Shown: positions 1 through 12,769 of the stretch, one piece after another
Layout: the number at the start of each line of letters is the position of its first letter
Position numbering within the stretch: position 1 is the stretch's first letter
Assembly: GCA_009667805.1 (NCBI GenBank)
Contig: CM019063.1
Span: 192,709,871-192,773,870 of the forward strand
Length of the DNA: 64,000 nt
DNA from: Leptobrachium leishanense
Lineage: Eukaryota > Chordata > Amphibia > Anura > Megophryidae
Reading direction: 5' to 3'
The notes under the pieces: generated by a model
What the model was told of the DNA's origin: nothing
Database searches by the model: none
Seen by the model: the letters and a program-made list of their open reading frames with translations, nothing else
Program-made: the position numbers and the translations under genes

Positions 1-36
1 TTTGGGTCTCTATTGCTCATGATTCTATGCTACGAC

Positions 37-869
37 TAGGGATGGGCGTTCGGTTCGATTCGAACGTGAGTTCGAATCGGCCATTCGGGTGTTCAGCGAA
101 CGCCGAACATTATGGGATGTTCACGGTTTGTTCGACCGCGGACATTCCATAATAAGAAATGCATCCACAGGTCTCCTAAATGTACCGGCGGCTGCCGGTA
201 CATTTAGGAGACCTGTGGCTGCGGCCCCCGTAACTCACCTGTCCTGCAGCTGTCCCGGCCTCCTGTTCCCCGGTCCGTCAGCTTCTCTGGTCCGTCTGGC
301 CGCGGCTCCTCTGCCCCACGTCTTCATGCTGAATGATCTGATTGGGCAAAGTCCTGAAGATGAGCTTTAACCAAGCTCTGATTGGTTAAAGTCGGTGCAA
401 GACTTTAACCAATCAGAGCTTGGTTAAAGCTCTGCCCCACGCCTCATATTCATGCTGAGCTCTGATTCGGCAAAGTCCTGACCTGGACTTTGCCCAATCA
501 GGGCTCAATATTGAATTAGAGCCCTGATTGGGCAAAGTCCAGGTCAGGCGCAGCCGCGCAGGACTTTGCCCAATCAGATCATTCAGCATGATGACGTGGG
601 GCAGAGGAGCCGCGGCCAGACAGACCGGAGGAGCTGACGGACCAGGGAACAGGAGGCCGGGACAGCTGCAGGACAGGTGAGTTACGGGGGCCGCAGCCAC
701 AGGTCTCCTAAATGTACCGGCAGCCGCCGGTACATTTAGGAGAACTGTAAACACATTTTGCATGTTCGGCCCCCATTGATTAACATTGTGTTCGAGTTCG
801 TATTCGAACATTTCGGCCGTTCGGCTGTTTGAATACGAACCGAACACAGGGGTGTTCGGCTCATCACTA
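37..869. mobile_element. Non-autonomous foldback hAT element, 833 bp
   Basis: The ends are TAGGGATGGGCG on the left and, reversed, TAGTGATGAGCCG on the right, both followed by subterminal TTCGAAC/GTTCGA-rich sequence. The flanks gctacgac (29-36) and gttacgac (870-877) form an 8-bp target duplication with one mismatch, as expected for the hAT superfamily. Most of the interior is one large inverted repeat: roughly 164-345 pairs with 575-750. Smaller hairpins sit inside it, at 173-210, 371-427, 487-539 and 705-742. There is no transposase; the two open frames here are mirror images of each other and are not genes. The same terminal sequence starts the coding hAT at 21516, which is a plausible autonomous partner. 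Confidence 0.82.
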
Positions 870-1040
870 GTTACGACGGACGTTAAATTGTTCGGCAACA
901 CGGATGTGATCACTGCGTTCGTCTGACACGGGCCTTAGATTGGCGGTTGTTGGCGTAATGGAGACTTTGGGTTAGGTATTTTAAGAGAAGTAGAATTACA
1001 GGGAACTCCTCTTTAAGTAATTGTGGGCTGTAAATACTAT

Positions 1041-1165
1041 GGGCCCCATTCCAAGGTTGGTGTGAACCAGAGCTGTTGTAAACTTACCAGAGCCATTGTC
1101 ATCTATGGTGTTGTTTAGATTACAACAGCACTGGTTAAGTTTACACCAACCTTGGAATAGGGCCC
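1041..1165. mobile_element. Small foldback MITE with GGGCCC termini
   Basis: Inverted repeat of about 125 bp: the left arm begins gggccccattccaaggttgg and the right arm is its complement ending in tagggccc, with weaker pairing in the middle. The flanks may share a 3-bp 'tat'. The GGGCCC start recalls the larger element at 17820-19722, so the two may use related machinery; that link rests on few bases. Confidence 0.55.
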
Positions 1166-1167
1166 TA

Positions 1168-1232
1168 TGAAATCTCAATGTATCCTTCCTGGTAAAATAT
1201 TTTATAAATAAATAAATAAATAAATTACTCTA
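1168..1232 (+). repeat. SINE tail fragment
   Basis: Contains aaatctcaatgtatccttcc followed by tggtaaaat and a (taaa)n tail. The same tail ends the more complete SINE at 41281-41480 and recurs at 1803-1859 and, reversed, at about 54528-54577. Only the 3' tail is present here. Confidence 0.6.
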
Positions 1233-1532
1233 CACATTATAAAGTTTATATTATAGCACTTTAAGTAAACAAAATTCTATCTTCAACTTGGCAAAAGAAT
1301 GTAACGATTTAATGATCCTCAACTGTTCATTTCCAAATGGAATCTTCTGATTCATGAAGTTGTGTAAATGAGAAATATATACATTTAAAAAACGAAAGAG
1401 CAAAGTGTGACTGAGTGTGATGGGCGTTGCACTGCACAGCCGATTAAAAGGTATTATTAATTGACGCATTAAAATATGAGTGATATTAATCCAATTAGTC
1501 TGTCACAATTCTACAGCATATACTGGAACATA

Positions 1533-1610
1533 CACTATATTGCCAAAAGTATTCGCTCACCTGCCTTGACTCGCATATGGATGGGTGAGCGAATACTTTT
1601 GGCAATATAG
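1533..1610. mobile_element. Tc1/mariner MITE, about 80 bp
   Basis: Almost entirely palindromic: cactatattgccaaaagtat on the left pairs with the complementary right end, with TA on both sides. The terminus matches the right end of the transposase fragment at 7871-8417 (ttggcaatatagt), so that Tc1 family is the likely source of mobilising enzyme. Nothing is coded here. Confidence 0.75.
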
Positions 1611-1802
1611 TATATATATTATTTAGCATTAGAAGAAAAGGCAAACAGAAAATTCTGATATAGAAAAAATGTATATTTTTATACTGCATGTGGTCTGTAG
1701 CAGTCAAAATAAATTTCCAGGCAAATCTGTCTCACTTTTAGGCAGTATGCATGTATACGTAATGTAACACTTCAATGTACTTGAACCCAGGACATACTTG
1801 AA

Positions 1803-1859
1803 AACGAGAGAAATCTCAATGTATCCTTCCTGGTAAAATCCTTTATAAATAAATAAATA
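1803..1859 (+). repeat. SINE tail fragment
   Basis: Reads ttgaaaacgagagaaatctc, then the same tggtaaaatcctttataaat tail and a (taaa)n run. It matches the 3' part of the SINE at 41281-41480 closely. Confidence 0.6.
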
Positions 1860-2487
1860 CGTGTAGAGGCACAATGCACAGGTGTAATATGACACTGTAC
1901 AAACTTCAGCAATGAGGCTGACCGATAAACTCCTGGATTTAATCTTGAAATTAGGAAATCTAGCTCTCTGACCTCACTTTCTTTATCAGAATAAAATTAG
2001 TGATCACGATAGCTACATTTTTAAGGTCTTTGACTCTCAAAGGGGGATTCCATGTTTTTGTGTTAAATAACAAGTTGTTTTGTGACTTTAATGTTTATGT
2101 TCAGAGACAAGAACCTAGAGGTATTCTGAAATAACTCTCTCATTCCATGTCTGCCCATACACTAATTACAATCAACATCCGGATTCCAGCAGCCTAGTCC
2201 ATCACCCACACACGTTGCCTGTCCCTATGACTTATGTGATGTAATATTTTGGCTTGTGTGATATGCTTGGAAGTGTTGCTAACAAGTTCCAGTTGCTTCC
2301 TACACATGGAGAGACGAAGACTGCAGGCAGTGCAAATGATATATTTCGGTAATGCCTGTTGCAGACTTAGTATAGATATGCATTTTTTTGTCTACGGAAC
2401 TATTTAGATTGATATTGACAATAATGATAATGTCATAAATTAAATCCTTAAAACCCAACAAAAACATATAAATGATTTCCTAACTCA
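1860..2487. other. No recognisable feature
   Basis: AT-rich sequence. I see no coding region, repeat family or structured RNA that I can name. Confidence 0.5.
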
Positions 2488-2489
2488 TA

Positions 2490-4113
<1,624 letters not shown>

Positions 4114-4275
4114 TAATATATATATATATATATATATGTATATATGTTTATTATTGCAGAAGCCATTTGCACATCACAGCAATTCAAAGAACTGCATCCC
4201 AGAGCTCCTGTGCTACATTCCCCATATACAGCAAGGAACTCTGGGTAAGATATATATATATATATATATATATAT
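4114..4275. repeat. Two (AT)n microsatellites around a unique 100 bp
   Basis: Alternating AT runs at about 4114-4146 and 4249-4275 bracket a non-repetitive stretch containing gcagaagccatttgcacatc. I do not recognise the intervening sequence. Confidence 0.7.
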
Positions 4276-5254
4276 TTTCTTCTAAAAGACATTTCTGCGT
4301 GTGACCCTTGCCTACATACCCTTGTCTAAATCAGTAATTAATTAAAAGTGTGAGGTCAATTATAGTGTTGTTTAATTTTCTAAGGAGGTGCTAAGTAGAG
4401 TTAATGGGTTTACAATGTAACACTCAGGAGCCGTTTCATGTATGTGAAGATTTTTAATGAAAGCACTGTGCACATAAATAACAGATTTAACATGCAAGGA
4501 CTTAGCTCTAACAGCATGAACTAAGCTTATAAGAAGTAGAAGATGAGATTTGTAGGTGTTATTTTAGCATGTGCTCAACCTACATAACAAAGGTACACAA
4601 AAAAATTGACGTGTCCCTGGATTAATTTCTTTGACAAATTTCAACACCACCAAAATAAAAGCAATGTAAAATACAATTATATTTCCCAAAAAAGCATTGA
4701 ATAAGAAATGTCTTAGCAATATACCATTTTGATATAGGTATAATATAATATATCTACTAATATATATCTAAATCACAAATTAAATGAATAACTCTTCAAT
4801 CAAACTAGTTTTTACATTTTTCCAGAACAAATGATCTAGATGTGATCACATAAATTGAAGGATTTACTGAGGGAATGACCCTGGGGAAAACGATGTTTCA
4901 AAAATAATTCCGAATAACAAAAGATGATCCAATTCAATTGGCGAACAATCGAAATAAATTTGGCTGGAGTTGAAAGGAATCGTTTTTGGAAATGATTGAG
5001 TTTTAGAGGTGAGACTAGGGTGTGATAAGGTTAGGTTTTATTTTTTTGCCAGGAGAAAAAATATAAATAGTTTAATTCATATTTTTTTCTACATACAGTA
5101 TGTCTTGATAGTAGTGATAGTTTTAGGGATAGGGTTAGGGATACCATTTGGTTACATTTAGGGTTAAGGATAATTTCTGTACTGGTAGACTTATTTGCTA
5201 ATTTGGTTACCTCCCAATTGGACCAAGCTAATTTTCTCCCTATCTTCATGTTCT
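4276..5254. other. No recognisable feature
   Basis: AT-rich sequence without a convincing coding region. Short 'tagggttaggg'-like runs occur near 5120-5165 but do not form a tandem array. Confidence 0.45.
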
Positions 5255-6640
5255 GTTCTCTCTCTCAAACCATGTTTTCTCATCTGTCCCTGTCCTGCTT
5301 CACTGACTTTGAGAATTTTATGACTCCTAACCCCCTAATGATCATACTTTCTCTTCCAGCACTTCTCATTCACCTTTCCACCCTGTGCCTCTGCATGCAC
5401 TAGCAACCACCTCTCCCTGATTTCTCCTGGACTTTGATACTGTTGATCACCCTCTCCTGCTCCTCATGCTGGGTCAACTTGGCCTCAGTGACACCGTTCT
5501 TCCCTGGTCCTCTTCCTATCTTTCTCTTCGCTATCTTTAGTGTCTCCTTCGCTGGTGCCTTTTCACCCCCGGTTCCTCTCTCAATTGGGGTAACACAAGG
5601 CTCTGTCCTGGGTCCCCTACTCTTCACATCTATATCGCCTCTCTTGGTAACCTCATCTTTTCCTATGGACTCCAATATTACCTATATGCTGACGAAACCC
5701 AAATCTACCTTTCCTCTCCTGATTCTTCTTCTCCTGTGGTGGACTGTGTTACTGCCTGCCTATTGGCTGTCTCTGACTGGATGACTTCCCGTTTCCTAAA
5801 GCTCAACCTCTCTAAAACTAAATTAAACTCTTGCCTCCCTCTACAGCCAACATTCCTGTGCCCATTTCCCTTCAGGCGAATGGTACCACCATTACTTCTA
5901 CCTCACAGTTCCGATGCCTCTGTGTTCTTTTAGACCCTGATCTATCCTTCACTCCTCACATTCAGCCACTAACCAAATCCTGCTACTTCTACCTAAACAA
6001 CATTGCACACGTCTGCCCTTTTCTCCATCAGGACAAAGCTAAAATGCTCATACAAGCTTTTATAATCTCCCGCCTTGACTACTGTAACCTCCTCCTCGCT
6101 GGCCTTAAGAGATCCCAGATTCTCTCTCTGCAGTCTGTAATGAACTCCCTGTGTCAGGCTCATCCAACTGACCTCCCGCACCTCTCGCACCTCTCCCCTT
6201 TGTCAATCTCTACACTGGCTCCCTTTTTCCTTTAGAATCCACTTCAAAATATTGCTGCTCATGTACAAAGCTCTCCATAATCACGCCCCTGCCTACATCT
6301 GCTCCCTTATTAGTAGGTACAACCTGTCCCATCTACTTTGCTTTGCCAATGATCTGGTGATGTTATCGTCTCCTCGTAGCTGCACCCCCTACTCTCACCT
6401 TCAGGACGTCTCCCGAGCTGCCCCGTTTTTATGTAACTCTCTCCTCCACAACAATAGACTCTCCCCGTCTTTCCAGTCCTCCAAGAAGTTTCAGAAAACT
6501 CATTACTTTAGAGAAGCCTGTCAGATCACTCCATAATTCCCCCCTTGTACATTTCTTGCTCCATCTTCCCCACAGCCCACCTGTACCTCACTGCTTCTCA
6601 TACTCCAGTATTACTCTCTCACCTAGTGTGATCTGGGGTG
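5255..6640 (+). pseudogene. L2-type LINE reverse transcriptase, degenerate
   Basis: Remnant of an L2 (CR1-group) non-LTR retrotransposon, plus strand, broken by several frameshifts and stops. In order I can read RT motif A ([11 protein letters not shown], near 5435-5465), motif B ([12 protein letters not shown], near 5585-5620), the motif C region as YADETQIY (near 5685-5705), the thumb-like LNLSKTK (near 5800), and the C-terminal 'DVSRAAPFLCNSL..SFQSSKKF' (6405-6490). The normal YADD is YADE here, so the second active-site Asp is lost. The 5' half of the LINE, including the endonuclease, is absent, as is usual for 5'-truncated insertions. The same subfamily tail occurs at 59819-60105. Confidence 0.85.
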
Positions 6641-7090
6641 GTAGTCACAGTCCCACTTCATGCATAAAATATACCAAAAAATTACTATCTGTGCTTTGAC
6701 TCTAAATATAAAATACAGAGATTTAAGTGTACAGAAAAGACCATTACATTTTTAAGTCCACCTGCCAAAATCAAGGCAAACCTCTCTAGCTAGGAGTCTG
6801 AAGTCAATACATAACAATGTCCACTCCCATCCAAAAGCAGTGGGAGTAGAGCAAAGAACTGATTTTTTAATTGTATTTTTAACTGTTTTCTGTATTTTAC
6901 AACTGGGTCATATACATATGCTGTTTTCTCCTCGAGACTTCTTTTTAAATGGTGTTCATTTGGTGCCAGATTTAAATAAACCCACTTTTATGTCTCTGAG
7001 CTGAAAAAGCAGGAGGCTGTCAGGGTTATCCACTAACTGCCATTGTGTAGCGTGACTGCAAACAATGGTGGAAATCACTGTTCTTGCAAC
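6641..7090. other. No recognisable feature
   Basis: Non-coding sequence between an L2 remnant and a hAT end. Nothing further could be assigned. Confidence 0.4.
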
Positions 7091-7420
7091 CATTGGCGTC
7101 ACTAGGGTTGGTGTCACCCGGTGCGGTAATTTATGGTGTCACACCCCCCCGAGTTTTACAGATTTTTTTAAACTACACATACTCATAGATCAGTACTCCC
7201 ATATAACACTGAACGCTCTTGCACAGCGCACATTACTGTGAGGTTTATTGCTGTGGAGTTCTCGCCTATGCTCACACACAAATTTTGGCGAACTGCCAGC
7301 AAGTACAGTGCCTGTTTGAAGGCAGTGAAAGTGAAGGCACACATGGATATATATTGCCCCCAGCAGCTCTGGATATATAACCCCCAGCTCACATATGGAT
7401 ATATTGCCCCAGCTCACAAT
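7091..7420. mobile_element. Truncated end of a minisatellite-bearing hAT
   Basis: Begins cattggcgtcactagggttg, closely matching the reversed right terminus of the hAT at 46084-48144 (cagtggcgtcactagggttg). The similarity continues through the subterminal region (gtgtcacccggtgcggtaa, an 'atataacactgaacgctc'-like stretch and 'gcagtgaaagtgaaggcacacatggata') into the start of the same 'catggatatatattgccccc' minisatellite. It ends abruptly where the Tc1 fragment begins at 7423, so only one terminus is present. Confidence 0.72.
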
Positions 7421-7422
7421 TA

Positions 7423-7870
7423 CAGTCAGGTCCAGAAATATTGGGACATCAACACAATTCTAACATCTTTGGCTCTATACACCACCACAATGGAGTTGGA
7501 ATGAAAACAACACAATGTGCTTTAACTGCAGACTGTCAGCTTTAATTTGAGGGTATGTACATCCACCTCAGGTGAACGCTGTAGGACTTAAATCAGTTTG
7601 CAGATGTGCCTCCCACTTGTTAAGGGACCAAAGGTAATGGGACAATTGGCTTCTCAGCTGTTCTATGGCCAGGTGTGTGATATTAGCTCATTACCCCAAT
7701 TACAATGTGCAGATTAAAGGCCCAGAGTTAATTTCAAGTGTGCTATTTGCATTTGGAATTTGTTGCTGTCAACTCTCAAAATGAGATCCAAAGAGCTGTC
7801 ACTATCAGTGAAACAAGCCATCATTAGGCTGAAGAAACAAAACAAACCCATCAGAGAGATAGCAAGAAAT
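7423..7870 (+). mobile_element. Tc1-like transposon, 5' fragment
   Basis: Starts with cagtcaggtccagaaatatt preceded by TA, a typical Tc1/mariner terminal repeat. At 7781 a plus-strand frame opens with [20 protein letters not shown], the start of a Tc1 DNA-binding domain, and stops matching at about 7870, where a different Tc1 family continues on the opposite strand. The rest of the transposase and the right end are missing. Confidence 0.75.
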
Positions 7871-8417
7871 GGTGCACAGTCATGTTGGAAGAGGAAGGGG
7901 CCAGCTCCAAACTGTTCCCACAATGTTGGGAGCATGGAATTGTCCAAAATGTCTTGGTATGCTGAAGCATTCAGAGTTCCTTTCACTGGAACTAAGGGGC
8001 CAAGCCCAGCTCCTGAAAAACGACCCCACACCATAATCCCCCTCCACCAAACTTTACACTTGGCACAATGCAGTCAGACAAGTAACGTTCTCCTGGCAAC
8101 CGCCAAACCCAGACTCGTCCATCAGATTGCCAGATGGAGAAGCGCAATTCGTCACTCCAGAGAACGCGTCTCCACTGCTCTAGAGTCCAGTGGCGGCGTG
8201 CTTTACACCACTGCATCCGACACTTTGCGTTGCACTTGGTGATGTATGGCTTGGATGCAGCTGCTCGGCCATGGAAACCCATTCCATGAAACTCTCTGCG
8301 CACTGTTCTTGAGCTAATCTGAAGGCCACATGAAGTTTAGAGGTCTGGAGCGATTGACTCCGCAGAACGTTGGCGACCTCTTCGCCGCACTATGCGAATA
8401 CTGTTGGCAATATAGTT
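7871..8417 (-). pseudogene. Second Tc1-like transposase fragment
   Basis: A Tc1-family catalytic domain on the minus strand. It reads through HWTLEQWRRVLWSDELRFSI (first catalytic Asp, near 8185-8205), [11 protein letters not shown], the [10 protein letters not shown] region (near 7960) and LFQHDCAP (second Asp, near 7875-7890), where it stops at the junction with the fragment on the other strand. The third acidic residue and the C-terminus are lost, as is most of the N-terminal DNA-binding region. Its right edge (8387-8417) carries a Tc1 terminus ending gttggcaatatagt, matching the MITE at 1533-1610. Confidence 0.85.
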
Positions 8418-10482
8418 TATTTTAAAAAAAATATTGCCTGCAAGAAGTTGATATTTGTTTCAAACAATTGGCTTATAGAATTAAATCAAGCTCATAGTTT
8501 GAAGTGAATTCATTTCATTGTAATACAGTGGCTTTGAAATAATAATTTGCTTATAATTGAACAATTCAAATTATGACAAATGTATATACCAATAAATTGC
8601 ATTACAAACTAATAAATTAGCTTTGATAAGTCAGATAATGAAGAATGTTTTCTTCTTTTGTCACATTTAACAGTAGTTACATCAAAAATGGCATCTGTCC
8701 TCAGAAAATAGCAATAAGACTGCGGTCTCACAAGCACATATGAGCATGGAGGGAACGTCAGTGAGAATGACGTTCTCTCCGCTTGGACGCCCATGTGGCC
8801 ACCATGCGGAGCTTACGTTATTGTGCTGATCGACGAACGTCCCTCGTAGCTTTTTGAAGGAGAGGGTTTCAGCATGTATGGTGTAACGTGCGATACTATT
8901 ATGCACGTTACACTGTGTGGCCCTCCCTGTCGAGCCAACAGAAAGCTGCGACGGACGCAGGGAGGAGGGGGTCACATGGACGCACTCAATGCATTCGTGT
9001 AACCACTACCTAGGTTCATTAAAACATCATAAAAATAGCTCATTATGAAAAACAACTACCGTATGCAAATGAAAATATAACATTTTGCCTTGTAAACATG
9101 CAGAAAAATTAAGAATTTATGTGAAAGAAAGAGAAGTAGAAGATTAATAAAATATAAACAGTCATTTTGAAATCAAGGCTGGACTAACTGGCATTTCCAG
9201 AAAGTAGTTGAATTTTTAACAATTTTTAATAATTTGTAGATACACATTTAAACTTTTCCAGATGCGCAGTTTCAAATCAACTGACCTGATATTGAATCTT
9301 TACTCTAAAAAGCATGGTGCTGTAATTAATTTCACCTGGTTGGTTGCTTGCATGAAAGAGGAAGAGGTATTTAAAATGATTTATTACCTTTATTAGAGAC
9401 TTGCCAAGTTGTACTTTTAAGTGTTGATAAAACCGAAAAGGTAGCAGGCCACTCCGATGACTTTCATGGAAAATATTACCCTTTAGGTGAGAGTGCAGAT
9501 GCCGATTTTAGGAAGGTTAACTCCATAATCTTGTAAGCAGTACAGAAACAAGAATCCGGCGCTCCTTAAAAGAACATTACCACTAACATAACTGCTACAG
9601 CTTTTTTTTTTGCTTAAACAATTGCATGTAAAAAGAAAAAAATGAAGGTAATTTTTTATCTCCTGTTTCCCTATGATGCAACATTTAACAAAATCTGAGA
9701 AAAAGTTTACATTTACAGCTGTGGTATAGGATAAAACAGTATTGAAGAGGCAATGGGGTGGGAATGTTTAGACAAGGCTGCAGGGTGTCTATTGTGCTAT
9801 CTATGTTATCAGAGCTAAGAGATGGCAGCTGACTGAGATCTGATAGTGGTGCTTAAAAGACTTCTAATCTACTCCCTGGCGAAGTCCTTTGCATACATTC
9901 CATACAATGCAATGCTTATGAGTCGTTTTGTGAAGATCTCACCAATTCACTCCATCCTATGCTCAATGCCACAGGTTGAGGAATAAGTGCTGTATAGATA
10001 CTGTGAGTGGGCAGTTTGCAACACATAAGATCACACAATGGCTGCACCCAGTGACACATAGAGAGCAACATATTTTATTAACTAAACAAGAGAAAAACAA
10101 AGTTCGTGCAAGATATCAGCAACATAAAATAAACAAAATAAGAACATTTCATTAGTTTGTCAAAGCAAGTCTATCTGGATGAAAAGGGTGGCAAAATTTT
10201 GGCCATAACAAGGGTCTTAGTTAATTCCAAACAACAGTGTGAGTGACCTAAATCTAGAGGGACATATTAATGTGAACAATCATAAATACAACTAAAAAAT
10301 GAGGAACAGCTGAAAATGATCAGTAAACCAGAGTATGACATATCTACTAAATGTTACAACATTACTCACTAAACAAAATTTTTTCCAGCTATTAAAATAG
10401 AAAATGAGCAAAAAAAAATGGAAAGCAAAGAGGGAATGTCAGGTAAGAGGTTACCTGTGCCTTTTTTCTTTAACATCATCAT
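8418..10482. other. About 2 kb without recognisable feature
   Basis: Mostly AT-rich. A GC-richer patch at about 8740-8980 (including 'gaacgtcagtgagaatgacgttctc' and 'gtaacgtgcgatactattatgcacgttac' inverted repeats) may be an old foldback element. No coding region is supported. Confidence 0.4.
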
Positions 10483-10700
10483 CATTTATATTGCGCCAAC
10501 AGTTTCCGCAGCGCTTTACAATAACCAAAGGAACGAGATACAGAAAAACGGACATATGATGGAAACAAGAGGTGTAGAGGGCCCTGCTCATAGGAGCTAT
10601 GAGGGATTGGGGTTGAGGAAGACAGGGGGAGTTTTACTGGATAACAGGATCATTAGTGCCAGCGGTTCAGGAACGGTGGGGTCATACAAAGTGAAACCTC
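10483..10700 (-). repeat. L2-type 3' tail, reversed
   Basis: Reads catcatcatttatattgcgc then caacagtttccgcagcgctt, the complement of the L2 tail seen at 34600-34660 (gcgctgcggaatatgctggc). Only the 3' region is present; downstream 'gagggccctgctcat' fits the L2 3' untranslated region. Confidence 0.65.
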
Positions 10701-11739
10701 CTCATAAAAAGATCTAATGCTAAATGGAGTGGCTACAGGTGGTGGTGAATTATCTTGTTTTTATAGACCTATTTTACTGACACACTACATGCTATGGGGG
10801 ACATAGCATTGGGGAGCTCCTGTAATGAGCTTCAACACGTTTCATTAAAAGATTGAAGACCCTGCACAAGTGGGCTTACAAATCAGAAGAATATCAAAGT
10901 GTATAATATCATATCATATTTTGAAATGACACTTCTTCCTGTGACATTACTAAATATGTAAACTTGTGCACACAATGAAAATATTTTCTGAGTTGATAGG
11001 CCTGCTATTACCACTTCATAATATATAGAGTATAAATTGAGTTGGCATCTTCCAATGCATTGTGCTCAAACTAGATTGGAGGACATGACTATTATAAATC
11101 CACCTTGGATAGATTGATGGATGTCTGCAGTACACCGAAAAGTCGATTATTCCGGAATATACAAGTTGTTCTCATGTTAATTTAAAAATGATCAGATGTC
11201 ATAAATTGTTGACATCAAGGAGCAATTAACACTTGAATGGTTTGATGAATAAGGCAACTTTGGAGAAGTATGTTGCGAAGAGCTGTAAGCTTCCGTTCTA
11301 ACCATGTTTATTAACACTGATTTTAGTTTCATGAATACCAAAATAATTACATTTCTGTGTTTTTCGGCAGTAGTGTTTGGCTCTTGTGGTCTGTGGTTTG
11401 CTTTCTTTTCACACATCAGTTAGACCTATTTGGCAGTCTTCAACATGAGCAAGCAGAAGCCAGATGTTTGAGATAGAGTTAGGCATAAAATAAATAAATA
11501 AATAAAAGCTGCAATTCAAAATGTAAAAATTTTTTTGGTTTCCTGGTGTCTATGAAAGTGTTTATAATGCGGTATGAATAGGAGTGTAGGCTTCCTCTGC
11601 ACCCGCAGCCATTCCCCTATGTACAGGATTTTCCAAGGAGAAAGTGCTTGCACGTCCTTAAAAAATATGCATGTAGGATAGCTAATGTGGGGCTCTAACA
11701 CTAGTGTCAGCATTAGCATTAGCATAAAAGAGGTCATAG
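10701..11739. other. No recognisable feature
   Basis: AT-rich sequence with a short (taaa)n run at 11489-11508. No gene or named repeat could be supported. Confidence 0.4.
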
Positions 11740-12180
11740 CGCTGCGCCCACATCGCCTTTGAATCGCTAACGGGTTAAAAAACCCATTAGCGCACGTTAA
11801 TTAGCGATTCGAAGCACGAGTTTACTGATCTTTGCGCTCCCTATACCTAACATGGGGAGCACACCGTGCAAGCACACACAGTAACTAGCGTTAGGATCAC
11901 TTGGTCCTAACGCTAGTTGCTAAGAGCTGGCGATACCTAAAAAAGTTAGCACCAGCACAGAGGTGTAGGTAATGGATTCCGCTGCTGCAGAATCCGTTAC
12001 CTGCAGCTCAAAACCCCCCGAAAAATCACATACTCGCCTCTCATCCCGCGGCGAGAACGGCGGCCCGATCTGCTGCTTCTGGCCGCCGGGAGCAGAGGGA
12101 GACTGGAGGACAAAAGTCCCCTGTCTCCAGGGGTCAAGTCCTGGGAAAAAAAGTGAGGGAACTCACCCACGAATTCCACA
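11740..12180. repeat. Hairpin-rich block left of the minisatellite
   Basis: Several short inverted repeats follow one another: gaatcgctaa..ttagcgattc (11761-11810), a near-perfect pair at 11881-11920 around aactagcgttagga, and ggtaatggattc..gaatccgttacc (11969-12002), then a GC-rich stretch with cggcggcc. Together with the GC-rich block at 15513-16095 it brackets the tandem arrays. The two may be the ends of one element: acactagtgtcagc at 11700 resembles the reversed acactagcagc near 16110, but no target duplication was found. Confidence 0.45.
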
Positions 12181-12210
12181 ACCCCCATTACCTGAAGAAA
12201 ATATATATAT

Positions 12211-12352
12211 ATCACGAGTATAGCAGTGCGTGCCGGTGATACCATTTTTATTGGGTTAACTTTACATTTAAAAGACAAGCTTTCAAGAGTGTAAACTGGA
12301 AACTATACTGATCAGTGAAAGGTATCACTACGTACAGGTATACTCGTGATTG
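12211..12352. repeat. Short foldback element with TATCACGAGTATA ends
   Basis: The left end atcacgagtata and the right end tatactcgtgat are complementary and about 140 bp apart. The interior contains ttttattgggttaacttta and acaagctttcaagag, which resemble non-coding terminal regions of Penelope-like elements; that identification is tentative. Confidence 0.4.
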
Positions 12353-12405
12353 TGGCAACTGGACTAACGCATTTTATATATAATATATATATATCCAGGC
12401 ACAGA

Positions 12406-12769
12406 CCCCCAGAATAATATACACAGCGCTGAGCCCCCAGAATAATATACACAGCGCTGAACCCCCAGAATAACATACCCAGCACTGAGCCCCCAGAATA
12501 ATATATACAACACTGAACCCCCAGAATAATATACACAACACTGAACCCCAGAATAATATACACAACACTGAACCCCCAGAATAACATACACAGCACTGAG
12601 CCCCCAGAATAATATACACAGCGCTGAGCCCCCAGAATAATATACACAGCACTGAGCCTCCAGGATAATATACACAGCACTGAGCCCCCAGAATAATATA
12701 CACAGCACTGAGCCCCCCAGAATAACATACACAGCACCGAACCCCAAGAATAATATACACAGCACTGGT
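12406..12769. repeat. 28-bp tandem repeat, about 13 copies
   Basis: Units of 27-29 bp built on agcccccagaataatata then cacagc(a/g)ctg. Variation between units is mostly single substitutions. Because 28 is not a multiple of three, all reverse frames stay open and give spurious 'YYSGGSVLCILF' proteins. The array abuts the minisatellite at 12770 without a spacer. Confidence 0.9.
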
